Origin: Acrocarpospora catenulata
GTDB taxonomy: Bacteria > Actinomycetota > Actinomycetes > Streptosporangiales > Streptosporangiaceae
Direction of reading: 5' to 3'
DNA length: 64,000 bases
Assembly (NCBI RefSeq): GCF_018476525.1
Contig: NZ_JAHCST010000005.1
Location: 124,001 to 188,000 of the forward strand
Shown: piece by piece, positions 43,649 through 52,600 of the stretch
Layout of the letters: the number at the start of each line of letters is the position of its first letter
How positions within the stretch are numbered: position 1 is the first letter of the stretch
Position numbers and translations under genes: made by a program
Notes under the pieces: model-generated
Database searches by the model: none
What the model was told of the DNA's origin: nothing
What the model saw: only the letters and a program-made list of their open reading frames with translations

Positions 43649-45013
43649 TCAGGTGACCTTGAAACCGGTTACGTCGGGTTCCTGCGGGGCGATCGGGACG
43701 GGCTGGTCCCGGGCCAGGCGGCGCAGCACGTACACGGTGGCGACGGTCAGCACCAAGTAGACCAGGGTCACCAGCACGAAGCCCCAGACCAGGCCGGGGG
43801 CCGGGTTGACCGCCTGGGAGGTGCGGAGCACGCCGTACACGATCCAGGGTTGCCGGCCGACCTCGGTGACGATCCAGCCCGCCTCCAGCGCGATCACCGC
43901 CGCCAGTCCCGACACCGCGACCGCGCGCAGGAACCAAGGGGAGGAGGGCGGCTCGCGGCGGCGTAGCCAGGAGACCGCCAGCCAGACGGCCAGGAGCAGC
44001 AGGGCGAAGCCCATCGCGACCATGGCCTGGAAGGCCAGGTGCACGATGTTGATCGGCGGCCAGTCGGCCTTGGGGGTCTGGTTCAGGCCCACGATCACGG
44101 CATCCGGGTCGCCGTGGGCGAGCAGGGACAGCCCTCTCGGGATCTTCAGGGCGTAACGCAACTGGCCGTCGATGGCGATGCCGCCCACGTGCAGCGGCGC
44201 GCCGCGCTGGGTCTCGAAGACGCCCTCCATGGCCGCCAGCTTCACGGGCTGGTTCTCGGCGACGAAGCGGGCCGCCCAGTCCCCGACGCCGATCTGCACG
44301 GGGGTGACGATCGCGGCGACGGTCAGCGGCAGGAGCAGGCCGAGCCGGTGGTAAGCGTCCCGCCGCCCGCGCAGCATCGCCACCGCGTACACGGAGGCCA
44401 TCGCGAAGCCGGCGACCATGAACGCGGCCAGGATCATGTGCGTGGTCTGCGGCGGGGTGGCCGGATTGAACATGGCGGCCCACGGGGCCACCGCGATGAT
44501 CCTCCCGTTCCGGGTGTCGAAACCGGTGGGCTGCTGCATCCAGGCGTTGGCGGTGACGACGAAGAACGCGCTGGCCACCCCGGCCAGCACGATCGGGACA
44601 CCGGACAGCAGGTGCGGCACTGGCGGCAGCCGGTCCCAGGAGTAGAGGTAGATGCCCAGGAAGATGGCCTCGATGAAGAACGCGATGCCTTCCAGCGAGA
44701 ACGGCAGTCCGATGACCTCGCCGTAGACGCCCATCAGTCCCGGCCACAGCAGGCCCATCTCGAAGGACAGGATCGTGCCCGACACCGCGCCGACCGCGAA
44801 CAGCACCCCCATCGCCTTGGCCCAGCGCCGGGCCAGCAACCGGTAGCGTACGTCGCCCGTCCGGTGGCCCCGCCATTCGGCGAGCAGCGTGATGGCCGGC
44901 ATGCCGACTCCCAGACACGCGACGATGATGTGCCAGCCAAGAGACAGGCCCATCTGAGTACGCGCCGCCACCAGGTCCGGACCGGTCACCAACGGGAGGC
45001 CGGAAAGCTCCAC
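43649..45013 (-). CDS. cydA: cytochrome bd oxidase subunit I
   Basis: 454 aa. Heme ligand His in SLGWHIIVACLG and TTHMILAAFM; axial Met region FEMGLLWPGLM; GRQPWIVYGVLRT near the C-terminus. The Q-loop is short, as in the cyanide-insensitive branch. GTG start at 45013 chosen for GGAGG 6 nt upstream (residue VELSGLPLVT); an upstream in-frame start adds a Gly/Arg-rich tail. Quinol oxidase for low oxygen. cydCD not in window. Confidence 0.95.
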   Translation of the reverse strand: MELSGLPLVTGPDLVAARTQMGLSLGWHIIVACLGVGMPAITLLAEWRGHRTGDVRYRLLARRWAKAMGVLFAVGAVSGTILSFEMGLLWPGLMGVYGEVIGLPFSLEGIAFFIEAIFLGIYLYSWDRLPPVPHLLSGVPIVLAGVASAFFVVTANAWMQQPTGFDTRNGRIIAVAPWAAMFNPATPPQTTHMILAAFMVAGFAMASVYAVAMLRGRRDAYHRLGLLLPLTVAAIVTPVQIGVGDWAARFVAENQPVKLAAMEGVFETQRGAPLHVGGIAIDGQLRYALKIPRGLSLLAHGDPDAVIVGLNQTPKADWPPINIVHLAFQAMVAMGFALLLLAVWLAVSWLRRREPPSSPWFLRAVAVSGLAAVIALEAGWIVTEVGRQPWIVYGVLRTSQAVNPAPGLVWGFVLVTLVYLVLTVATVYVLRRLARDQPVPIAPQEPDVTGFKVT

Positions 45014-45302
45014 CAGCCCGCCTCCCCACCTGTCGGTCCGCCCCGCGGGGCTCGTACCCCCGGCTCGTACGCGTACGCCCGGCCTTACCAAGTCGCGGTA
45101 GAGGCCGTACCGCTTATGGGCGGTTGCAGCGTCGAAGAAGCGCTACTGCGGGACCCGGGGGGGTCGGGCGGTGGGGACGGCGAGGGGCGCGGGCGTGATC
45201 AGGCCCCCTCCGCCTGGAGGACGACGCGGCCCGATTCTCGACTTGATGCGAAATTCAACGCAGACCCGCCATTCGCCGGCGCTGTTTCTCTCCAGAGCGG
45301 AG

Positions 45303-45323
45303 GTCGTAAGACTGTCGTAAGAC
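45303..45323. repeat. GTCGTAAGAC direct repeat upstream of cydAB
   Basis: Two GTCGTAAGAC copies 11 bp apart in the 440-bp region between cydA and the DM13 gene. No gene was found here. One-turn spacing suggests a regulator site for one of the flanking genes. Confidence 0.45.
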
Positions 45324-45453
45324 GGAACACAGGCCTTGTCGGCTTTCTCACATGCTCTGCTGTTCGGGAGCGAGTTTGTCAAGGACTACTCGCCCGAGAA
45401 CGGCTTGTCCGAGAAGTGGGCTTGTCCGGGATCGGGCAATGAGAGGGACCTCA

Positions 45454-46017
45454 GTGAGGAACGTGTTCCGCCACCCTGTGACCTGGATCGTGGTCGCCGC
45501 CGGGGTCGCCGTGGCCTTGTACCTGTTTCAACCCTGGCGGTTGTTCACCACGGTCGAGGTGAACGAACCGCCACCCGTGGCTGCGACCGGACAGGCCCCC
45601 ACCGGGGAGGCGACCATGACCGGGGAGGACATGACGGGAGACGTCGCGACCCCGGCGGCTTCTCCGGAGGGGCCGCGTGTTCTGTCTATGGGCACCTTTA
45701 TCACCCATGAACATGAGACTTCCGGAGTTGCGAAGGTTCTGCAGCTTCCCAATGGGGAGCGGGTGCTCCGGATCGAGAACTTGGATACCTCCGATGGGCC
45801 GGATCTGCGCGTCTGGCTCAGCGACCAACCGGTCAAGGAAGGCGAATGGAGGGTCTTCGACGACGGTGAGTGGCTGGAACTCGGCGAGCTCAAAGGTAAC
45901 AAGGGCAATGCCAACTACCCGATCCCCGCTTCCGCTGACCTGGATTCCCTGACCAGCGTCACGATCTGGTGCCGCCGCTTCGCCGTCTCCTTCGGTGCGG
46001 CCCCACTCGCCGCCTGA
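45454..46017 (+). CDS. DM13-domain membrane-anchored protein
   Basis: 187 aa. N-terminal anchor TWIVVAAGVAVALYLF, Thr/Glu-rich linker, then DM13: GTFITHEHETSGVAKVLQLP, LRIENLDTSDGPDLRVWLS and VTIWCRRFAVSFGAAPL with the conserved Cys. DM13 is proposed to do redox chemistry outside the membrane. GTG at 45454 chosen for AGAGGGA about 6 nt upstream; an ATG at 45439 would add five residues. Confidence 0.87.
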   Translation: MRNVFRHPVTWIVVAAGVAVALYLFQPWRLFTTVEVNEPPPVAATGQAPTGEATMTGEDMTGDVATPAASPEGPRVLSMGTFITHEHETSGVAKVLQLPNGERVLRIENLDTSDGPDLRVWLSDQPVKEGEWRVFDDGEWLELGELKGNKGNANYPIPASADLDSLTSVTIWCRRFAVSFGAAPLAA

Positions 46018-46097
46018 TCAGTGTCCTGTGCCGGCTGGAGGGGTGGCCGGGTCCCGGGCGGGGTGCCGACGTCGGTCCACCCCGCCTGTGGACCGCG

Positions 46098-47597
46098 CTA
46101 TGCCTCCCTCTGGCGTTGCCGGAAGACGGCCAGCCCGAGCGCGAGTGCTGCGTACCCGCCGAGCACGGCCAAACCGGCCCACGGCGGCAGGGGGAAATAG
46201 CCTTGCGAGGGGGCGTAGTACCCCACCACCTGCGGATATTGCGGGATGCTCTGCTGGATTGCGAATCCGGCCGCCGGAGTGACCCGGAACAGCCAGTCCG
46301 TAACGGCCTCGGGGAGGAGGCCGGAGAAGGCGAACAGGTACGGGAGCACCAGCATCACGATGGCCAGGACGATGGCCACGACCCCTCGGCGGAGCAGGGC
46401 ACCGGCACCGAGGGCGAGCAGGGCGGCCGCGGCGAGCAGCGCCCCGGTGCCGGCCATTACCCGTACCTCGGTGAGCAGGGACGCCGGGAGGACATGGTTT
46501 CCGTTGGCACGCAGGATTGCTGTGCCGACGGGCACCACGATGGCGGCGACCAGTCCGGCGACGAAGGCCGCCGTCCCGACGACGGTGGCCTTCGCCGCCA
46601 GGACCTGAGTTGGTTCCCGCCGGTATTCGGTGGTGGTGTAACGGGCCGCCAGGATGATGATCGCGATCAGTCCGGCGATCGTTCCGATGAGGGTCGTCTC
46701 GATCCGGGGGCCATCGAGCTTCGGCGCTATGTCGCCGGTCCCGGTTACGGTCAGTGTGTCGCCGGACTCGACGACGCCGTTTGCGCGGTGATAGCGCTCC
46801 CAGTCGGTCTGACCGGGTCCGTCGCCTACCTGGTCATTTGTCCATCCGTCGGGGGACGCCGTGCCCTGGAGGGTGACGTGGTCGAAGGTGGCGGTGGACT
46901 GGGTGAAACGTACCTGGATGGCGCCGCCGGGTTGGGTCCGGTCCACGGTCAGGTCGCCGGGGGAGGCGGCGAACAGGCCGATCTGGATGGTGGGAGGCAG
47001 TTTCGGCAGGGTGGCCGTGCCGATCGTGGTCCAGTGTTCGCCGTCGGTCGACTCGTAGCCGGTGATGGTTTCGCCGGTTCGGGTGAGGCGTAGCCAGCGC
47101 GGTGATCCGGTGGAGACTCCGCCGGGCAGGCCGGCGGTGTCCTCGGTGAAGTTGTGCTGCATCCGTACCCCGTGGCGGCCGGTGAGCATGACCGCGGCGT
47201 ACGCCGAACCCTGCCGCGTGTTTTCCTTGATCATGATCCCGGCCTTGGCCCAGGGCACCAGGCCAGAGACGATCTTGTCGTGGTCGGGCGGGGGATAGGT
47301 GATGATCCCGGTCATCGACGTCAGGCGGACGGTGATGCCGCCGTCCCCGGTCAGGGACTGATGCGCGAAGGTGAACCGGTCCTCGACCCCCTGACCGTCC
47401 GGTCCGACCGGTATGGCGGGGCACGGGCCGGGTTCGCAGATGACCCGGGCTACCACCGCGCCGAGCAGGCCGGGCAGGATGACGAGCAGCGCGGCGACCG
47501 CCAAGCCGACCATCCGGCCGCGAGCCGCGCGGAATCCGGTCCACTCGGTACGGACCAGGCGAGAAAACCCCTCCGGGGGTGGGGCGGCGGTCATCAC
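46098..47597 (-). CDS. large membrane permease-like protein with extracellular domain
   Basis: 499 aa. One N-terminal helix (MVGLAVAALLVILPGLLGAV), a roughly 230-residue extracytoplasmic beta-rich domain (GESTDGEH-like W-rich, PRWLRLTRTGETITGYESTD, similar to DUF1349/laminin-G-like), then five to six helices. Resembles ABC-2 permeases, but no ATP-binding gene adjoins; the expected upstream position holds a tandem repeat. Orphan. Confidence 0.7.
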   Translation of the reverse strand: MMTAAPPPEGFSRLVRTEWTGFRAARGRMVGLAVAALLVILPGLLGAVVARVICEPGPCPAIPVGPDGQGVEDRFTFAHQSLTGDGGITVRLTSMTGIITYPPPDHDKIVSGLVPWAKAGIMIKENTRQGSAYAAVMLTGRHGVRMQHNFTEDTAGLPGGVSTGSPRWLRLTRTGETITGYESTDGEHWTTIGTATLPKLPPTIQIGLFAASPGDLTVDRTQPGGAIQVRFTQSTATFDHVTLQGTASPDGWTNDQVGDGPGQTDWERYHRANGVVESGDTLTVTGTGDIAPKLDGPRIETTLIGTIAGLIAIIILAARYTTTEYRREPTQVLAAKATVVGTAAFVAGLVAAIVVPVGTAILRANGNHVLPASLLTEVRVMAGTGALLAAAALLALGAGALLRRGVVAIVLAIVMLVLPYLFAFSGLLPEAVTDWLFRVTPAAGFAIQQSIPQYPQVVGYYAPSQGYFPLPPWAGLAVLGGYAALALGLAVFRQRQREA

Positions 47598-47702
47598 GCC
47601 ACCCGCCCGGGGGCGAGTTCGAAGGTTGCATGCATGCGCGAAGTTCTAGAGATCCAGCCATAACACCCCCCGAACGACGGCCGTCATCTCGTTGTTAGGC
47701 CA

Positions 47703-47834
47703 GGCACGGCATCCTGGGAGGCCGATACCGGGACAGGGTGTGGATGAGCAGGTCACGACGTTGGGCTGGGCACGGCATCCTGGGAGGCCGGCACCGGGAC
47801 AGGGCACGGATGAGCAGGTCACAACGTTGCGCGC
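47703..47834. repeat. 66-bp tandem repeat before the histidine kinase gene
   Basis: Two 66-bp copies (47703-47768, 47769-47834), about 90 percent alike, each containing GATGAGCAGGTCAC. The same word, as GATGAGCGGGTCACGACATT, forms the start of the kinase gene at 47901. The duplication thus reproduces the kinase's start region. The rest of 47598-47901 shows no gene. Confidence 0.75.
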
Positions 47835-47901
47835 TGTCCTGGACGGGTCGACATGGCGGCGGGCGCGGATGAACACGAGGGCCCATAGGTGAGAGGGCAG
47901 G

Positions 47902-49071
47902 ATGAGCGGGTCACGACATTTTCGGTTGCGGGGCCGAGGCATCAGACTGCGCTTCACCGCCATGTACATGGCCCTGTTCCTGCTGTCCGGAGCCGCGCTG
48001 CTGGCCCTCACCAACCTTCTGGCCATCGGCAACGTCAAGATGTCCGCACCGGTCGGTAGCCAGCCGCAACCGGTCCCGCTTGTCGCCGCGCAGCAGCACA
48101 TCGCCGCGCTTCAGGCTGAGCTGGACCAGGTGCACACGCAGCAGTTGCGGCAGCTGCTCACCGGCTCGTTGATCGCGCTGGCGGTCATGCTCGCGGTTTC
48201 GGCGGTGCTCGGTCGCGTCGTCGCCGACCGGGTGCTCCGCCCACTGCGTACGATCACCGCCGCGACAAGGCGAATCTCCGCCGACAACCTGCACGAACGG
48301 CTGGCCGTCACCGCCCCCCACGACGAGGTCAAGGACCTGTCCGACACCATCGATGGCCTGCTGGCACGCCTGGAGGGCGCCTTCGAGGCGCAGCGCCGGT
48401 TCGTCGCCAACGCCTCGCACGAACTGCGTACCCCGCTGACGACGATGCGGGCAGCGCTGGACGTCGCGGTGGCCAAACCGCCGCCGATACCGGCACAGAC
48501 GACCGCGCTGGCCGACCGCCTCCGTACCGAGCTGGACCAGATCGACCGGCTTCTGGAGGGCCTGCTGCTCCTCGCCCGCGTCCAGCACGGCGCCGCGCCG
48601 GACGAGGTGACGGTCCCGCTCGGCAACCTGGTCTCCGAGGCATTGGCCGCCAGGACCGCCGAGGTCTCCGCCATGGAGTTGACCGTCCACGACGAGTTGG
48701 ACGACGACGCCCGGATTCACGGCAGTCGTACGCTGCTGGCACGCATGGTCGACAACGTGATCGACAACGCCGTCACCCACAACCAGCACGGCGGCTGGAT
48801 CCGGATCGCGGCCACGGCGAACGACGAGACAGCCCTGCTCGTCGTGGAGACCGGCGGGCGCGTCCTCGATCACGAGCAGGTCGGCCGACTGGCCCGGCCC
48901 TTCCAGCGGCTGGGCGCCGAACGCACGGGCAACGCCCACGGATCGGGGCTCGGCCTGTCGATCGTCTCGGACATCGCCGCCATCCACGGCGGCACCCTGG
49001 ACCTTCGCGCCCGGCCGGAGGGCGGCTTGCGGGTCGCCATCACCCTGCCCCTGGCAGGCGTACCGGCATGA
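47902..49071 (+). CDS. sensor histidine kinase
   Basis: 389 aa. Two membrane helices (about 18-42 and 88-108) with a short sensor loop, HAMP, HisKA H-box FVANASHELRTPLTTMR, N-box MVDNVIDNAVTHN, and G2 GNAHGSGLGLSIV. The G1 motif reads VVETGG where D/N-x-G is usual, so nucleotide binding may be altered. Overlaps the response regulator by 4 bp. Confidence 0.92.
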   Translation: MSGSRHFRLRGRGIRLRFTAMYMALFLLSGAALLALTNLLAIGNVKMSAPVGSQPQPVPLVAAQQHIAALQAELDQVHTQQLRQLLTGSLIALAVMLAVSAVLGRVVADRVLRPLRTITAATRRISADNLHERLAVTAPHDEVKDLSDTIDGLLARLEGAFEAQRRFVANASHELRTPLTTMRAALDVAVAKPPPIPAQTTALADRLRTELDQIDRLLEGLLLLARVQHGAAPDEVTVPLGNLVSEALAARTAEVSAMELTVHDELDDDARIHGSRTLLARMVDNVIDNAVTHNQHGGWIRIAATANDETALLVVETGGRVLDHEQVGRLARPFQRLGAERTGNAHGSGLGLSIVSDIAAIHGGTLDLRARPEGGLRVAITLPLAGVPA

Positions 49072-49727
49072 GAGTGCTGGTAGTCGAGGACGCCCGCGCA
49101 CTGGCCGCCATCCTGGCGGAGGGCCTGCGGGATCAGGGCATGGCGGTGGACGTGGCGTACGACGGCCTGGAGGCCGCCGCCAAACTCGACCTCAACGCGT
49201 ACGACGTGGTGGTGCTGGACCGCGACCTGCCGGGCATCCACGGCGACACCCTCTGCCAGATGATCGCCGAACGCCACGAGCGGGTGATGACGCTGATGCT
49301 CACCGCCGCCGCCACCCCCGGCGACCGCGTCAGCGGCCTGACACTGGGCGCCGACGACTACCTCACCAAGCCTTTCCACTTCCCGGAACTGGTCCTGCGC
49401 ATCCGCGCCCTGGCCCGCCGCCAGCCTTCCGCCCGCGCCCGCACGCTGCGCGCCTCGGGCATCGAACTCGACCCCATCCACCGCACCGTCACCCGGGACG
49501 GCCACCCCCTGGACCTTTCGGCGAAGGAGTTCGCCCTTTTGGAAGCCCTCCTCCGCGCCAGCCCCGCCCCCCTCAGCACCGAATCCCTCCTCGAACAGGT
49601 CTGGGACGAACACGCCGACCCCTTCACCAACACCGTGACCGTCACCATCGGCCGCCTCCGCCGCAAACTCGGCCAACCGCCGGTCATCACCACAACCCCC
49701 GGCGTCGGTTACCGCATCGCTCAGTGA
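49068..49727 (+). CDS. OmpR-family response regulator
   Basis: 219 aa. Receiver with acidic VEDAR, phospho-Asp in VVLDRDLPGIHGD (about residue 51), TAAA and KPF; C-terminal winged helix LDLSAKEFALLEALLRASPA and TVTVTIGRLRRKLG. Partner of the upstream kinase. Target genes unknown. Confidence 0.95.
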   Translation: MRVLVVEDARALAAILAEGLRDQGMAVDVAYDGLEAAAKLDLNAYDVVVLDRDLPGIHGDTLCQMIAERHERVMTLMLTAAATPGDRVSGLTLGADDYLTKPFHFPELVLRIRALARRQPSARARTLRASGIELDPIHRTVTRDGHPLDLSAKEFALLEALLRASPAPLSTESLLEQVWDEHADPFTNTVTVTIGRLRRKLGQPPVITTTPGVGYRIAQ

Positions 49728-49732
49728 AGGTG

Positions 49733-50629
49733 CTACGGCAGGGCGGCGCGCGGGGAGTGGCGGAGGCGGGGGGCGTCCTGGCTGGGTGGGGTGCCGTAGT
49801 GGCGGCGGTATTCGCGGCTGAACTGCGCGGGGCTGTCGTAGCCGACGCGGTGGCCGACACCGGCGACGTCGTCGGGGTGGACGGCGAGCAGGAGCCGGGC
49901 CTGGTGCAGGCGGATCTGCTTCTGGAACTGGATGGGGCTGGTGGCGGCGACCGCCTGGAAGTTGCGGTAGAAGGCGGACACGCTCATGCCGGACAGTCGC
50001 GCCAGGTCCTCCACGCGGAAGGGTTCGGTGTAGTGGTCGCGGATCCACTGCACCGCCCGGGCGATGTGGGTGAGGCTGCTGTCGGCCAGGCCGAGCTGGC
50101 GTACGGCGGTGCCCTGCTCGCCGGTGATCAGCCGCCACAGGATCTCGCGTATCGCGAGCGGGGCGAGTACCGCCCGGTCGCGCGGCTGGTCGAGCAGGCG
50201 CAGGAGCCGGATCACCGCGTCGAGCAGCTCGTCAGGTGCGTCGCTGACGATGATGCCGGGATGGGCGCCGCCGGTGGCGCGCGGCAGGTCTCCCGGGCCG
50301 GCCCGCAGCAGGAGTTGGGCGATGGCAGACGGGTTCAGGGTGAGGCCGAGCCCGAGCGCCGGGTGCTGGGGGCTGGCCTCGGTGAAGTGGCTGGTGACCG
50401 GTAAGTCGACCGAGGCGACGAGGTACTGCCCTGGCCGGTAGTCGTACACGCGGTCGCCCAGCCTGAGGCGTTTGGCGCCTTGGGCGATGAGCGCCAGCAC
50501 CGTGCCGGACATCGACACCGACGGCGGATCGGGTTGTTCGACTTTCGAGATGAGGACGCCGTCGATGGCGGTCGTCCAGTCGGATCGTACGTGCCGGGCC
50601 AGCAGGGCCCGCAGTTCGTCGAGGCGCAT
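49733..50629 (-). CDS. AraC-family regulator
   Basis: 298 aa. AraC_N cupin-like ligand domain (VALIAQGAKRLRLGDRVYDY, PGQYLVASVDLPV) then two HTHs (FRVEDLARLSGMSVSAFYRN; DVAGVGHRVGYDSPAQFSRE). ATG at 50629 begins the conserved MRLDELRALLARHV. Divergent from the monooxygenase/hydrolase operon, its likely target. Confidence 0.92.
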   Translation of the reverse strand: MRLDELRALLARHVRSDWTTAIDGVLISKVEQPDPPSVSMSGTVLALIAQGAKRLRLGDRVYDYRPGQYLVASVDLPVTSHFTEASPQHPALGLGLTLNPSAIAQLLLRAGPGDLPRATGGAHPGIIVSDAPDELLDAVIRLLRLLDQPRDRAVLAPLAIREILWRLITGEQGTAVRQLGLADSSLTHIARAVQWIRDHYTEPFRVEDLARLSGMSVSAFYRNFQAVAATSPIQFQKQIRLHQARLLLAVHPDDVAGVGHRVGYDSPAQFSREYRRHYGTPPSQDAPRLRHSPRAALP

Positions 50630-50792
50630 GCTCCGATTGCAGCACAGGGAAGGCCAGAAATTTCCAAATGAGGGAGGATCGTGCAAGGGCCTGCGAGCAT
50701 CCTTCTACCTTCTCCGCAGGTGGGACTGGTGAAATTGAGTCATCAGATTCCACGGAGCACGTACACGGCTCCAGAGATTGGGAGAAGTAGTC

Positions 50793-51110
50793 ATGATCGC
50801 AACTTACGGGTTCCAGGCCACGATGACCGCCCTGCCGGGCAAGGGGGACGAAGTGGTCGAGCTGCTGCTGTCCGGCCTGAAGGACGGCAACCCCGCCGCG
50901 AGCGAGTACTGCGTCGTCTACCTCGTCAGCCGTTCGACGTCCGACCCCGACGTGGTCCACATCACCGAGGGCTGGACCAGCGAGGAGGACCACCACCGGG
51001 TTTTCGCCGGTGAGGCCGCTCAGGCCATGGTGGCGCGGTTCGCCGAGCTGCTGGCCAAGGAGAGCGAGTACGCCGACTACGTGCCGGTCCACGGCAAAGC
51101 CGCCTTCTGA
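50793..51110 (+). CDS. antibiotic biosynthesis monooxygenase (ABM) domain protein
   Basis: 105 aa ferredoxin-like protein: TYGFQATMTALPGKGDEVVE start and SRSTSDPDVVHITEGWTSEE, then DHHRVFAGEAA. Cofactor-less oxygenase or heme-like oxidase fold. ATG follows GGGAGAAG. Coupled with the esterase 30 bp downstream. Confidence 0.85.
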   Translation: MIATYGFQATMTALPGKGDEVVELLLSGLKDGNPAASEYCVVYLVSRSTSDPDVVHITEGWTSEEDHHRVFAGEAAQAMVARFAELLAKESEYADYVPVHGKAAF

Positions 51111-51140
51111 CCTCACTCGTCCATCGGAAAGGAACCCACA

Positions 51141-52100
51141 ATGACACTGGCACGCCCCGACATCGACCCCGAGCTGAGCGAGCTACTCGCGCAAATGCAG
51201 CTCATGTCCGAGCTCAACCCCGAGATTCTCGCGCAGCTGCGCCCACTCATGTCGACGCCGGTCGAACCCCACCTCGAAGGCCGCGCGGTCGACCGGCGCG
51301 AGGTCACCGTTCCCACCCAGGACGGCGTGCGAATCCCGCTCTCGATCTTCAGCCCCGCGGATCGCGCCACGGCGGCACCGTGCGTCTACTGGATCCACGG
51401 CGGCGGGATGATCATGGGTGATCGTTTCTCCAACATCGACATCCCGCTGGAGTGGCTCGACCAGCTCGGTGTCGTGGTGGTCTCCGTGGACTATCGGCTG
51501 GCACCGGAGGTCACCGGCACGACCCTGGTCGACGACTGCTACCGCGGCCTGCTCTGGGTCGCCGAGCACGCCGACGAGCTGGGCATCGATCCCGCCCGCA
51601 TCGTCGTGGCGGGCACCAGCGCCGGCGGCGGCCTCACCGCGGGACTCGCCCTGCTGGCACGCGACCTGGGCGCCCCGGCGATCGCCGCCCAGATGCTGAT
51701 CTGCCCGATGCTCGACCACCGCAACATCACCACCTCCAGTCGGCAGTACTCGGGGCCCGGTGTCTGGACCCGCGGGATGAACGAGTACGGATGGCGGTCG
51801 GTGCTCGGCGACCTCGCCGCCGAGGAGGTGCCCGCCTACGTCTCACCCGCGGTGGCCGACGACCTCTCGGGCCTGCCGCCCACCTATATCGACGCCGGTT
51901 CGGCCGAGGTCTTCCGCGACGAGGTCGTCGACTACGCCACCAGGATCTGGGCGGCCGGCGGTCAGGCGGAGCTGCACATCTGGGCGGGCGGTTTCCACGG
52001 ATTCGACGCGCTGTACCCGCACGTGCGGGTCTCGGCCGCGGCGCGCCGGACGCGCGAGGACTGGCTCGCCCGGCTCCTGAACCCGGCTTCCGGCAAGTAG
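51141..52100 (+). CDS. alpha/beta hydrolase (HSL-type esterase)
   Basis: 319 aa. Oxyanion HGGG (YWIHGGGMIMGD), nucleophile GTSAGGGLTAG, Asp in YIDAGSAEVFRDEV and His in GGFHGFDAL: complete hormone-sensitive-lipase triad. Soluble carboxylesterase/lipase. GGAAAGG precedes the ATG. Confidence 0.92.
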   Translation: MTLARPDIDPELSELLAQMQLMSELNPEILAQLRPLMSTPVEPHLEGRAVDRREVTVPTQDGVRIPLSIFSPADRATAAPCVYWIHGGGMIMGDRFSNIDIPLEWLDQLGVVVVSVDYRLAPEVTGTTLVDDCYRGLLWVAEHADELGIDPARIVVAGTSAGGGLTAGLALLARDLGAPAIAAQMLICPMLDHRNITTSSRQYSGPGVWTRGMNEYGWRSVLGDLAAEEVPAYVSPAVADDLSGLPPTYIDAGSAEVFRDEVVDYATRIWAAGGQAELHIWAGGFHGFDALYPHVRVSAAARRTREDWLARLLNPASGK

Positions 52101-52204
52101 GCGCCGACCTTGTCGATCACGAGGCAAGAGTCCGTTTTGTGTGTATAAGGCGGGGTTTGGGGTGATTGTGGTGGGAACAAGTCCTGTGACACGAGGGGGA
52201 CAGC

Positions 52205-52534
52205 ATGCTCCACAAGCTTCGCGACATGGGTATCAGGTCCGACCATTTCTTCATCGCGGGGTTCGCGTCGATCGGGCTCTCGCTCGCATCCTGGATGGTG
52301 TCGAGGACCACTGAGGAGGCGGGAATCGACCGCGCCGACCGGTGGGGGATCTTCATCGGCCAGTGGGCACCGACGTTCTTCGCGCTCGGTACGGCCATGC
52401 GGGTGGAGGAAACCCACCCGGAGGTACGGGAACGGGAAATGCGCGAGAAGGAAATGATGCGTGGCGAGACGAAGGAAATGGCCAGGGAGATGTCGTCCCG
52501 GACGGGCAACACGCGGATGCACACTCCCACCTGA
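52205..52534 (+). CDS. small membrane protein of unknown function
   Basis: 109 aa. Two hydrophobic segments (HFFIAGFASIGLSLASWMV and WGIFIGQWAPTFFALGTAM) followed by a charged Glu/Arg/Met-rich tail. GAGGGG precedes the ATG. Family not recognised. Confidence 0.65.
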   Translation: MLHKLRDMGIRSDHFFIAGFASIGLSLASWMVSRTTEEAGIDRADRWGIFIGQWAPTFFALGTAMRVEETHPEVREREMREKEMMRGETKEMAREMSSRTGNTRMHTPT

Positions 52535-52600
52535 CCGTCGTACTGATGACGGGCGGGCCACCATCGGTGGCCCGCCTTCGTGTTGGCGCCATCACTAAGC

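Noticed and set aside
42648-45029. 793-aa minus-strand ORF merging cydA and cydB regions
   Set aside because: First half is an out-of-frame shadow of cydA; only the part from 43646 is CydB.
47692-47892. 66-aa plus ORF with repeating ARHPGRP peptide
   Set aside because: Generated by the 66-bp DNA repeat; no independent evidence it is translated.
47646-48101. Cys-rich 151-aa minus ORF
   Set aside because: Reads antisense through the 66-bp repeats and the kinase start; no ribosome site.
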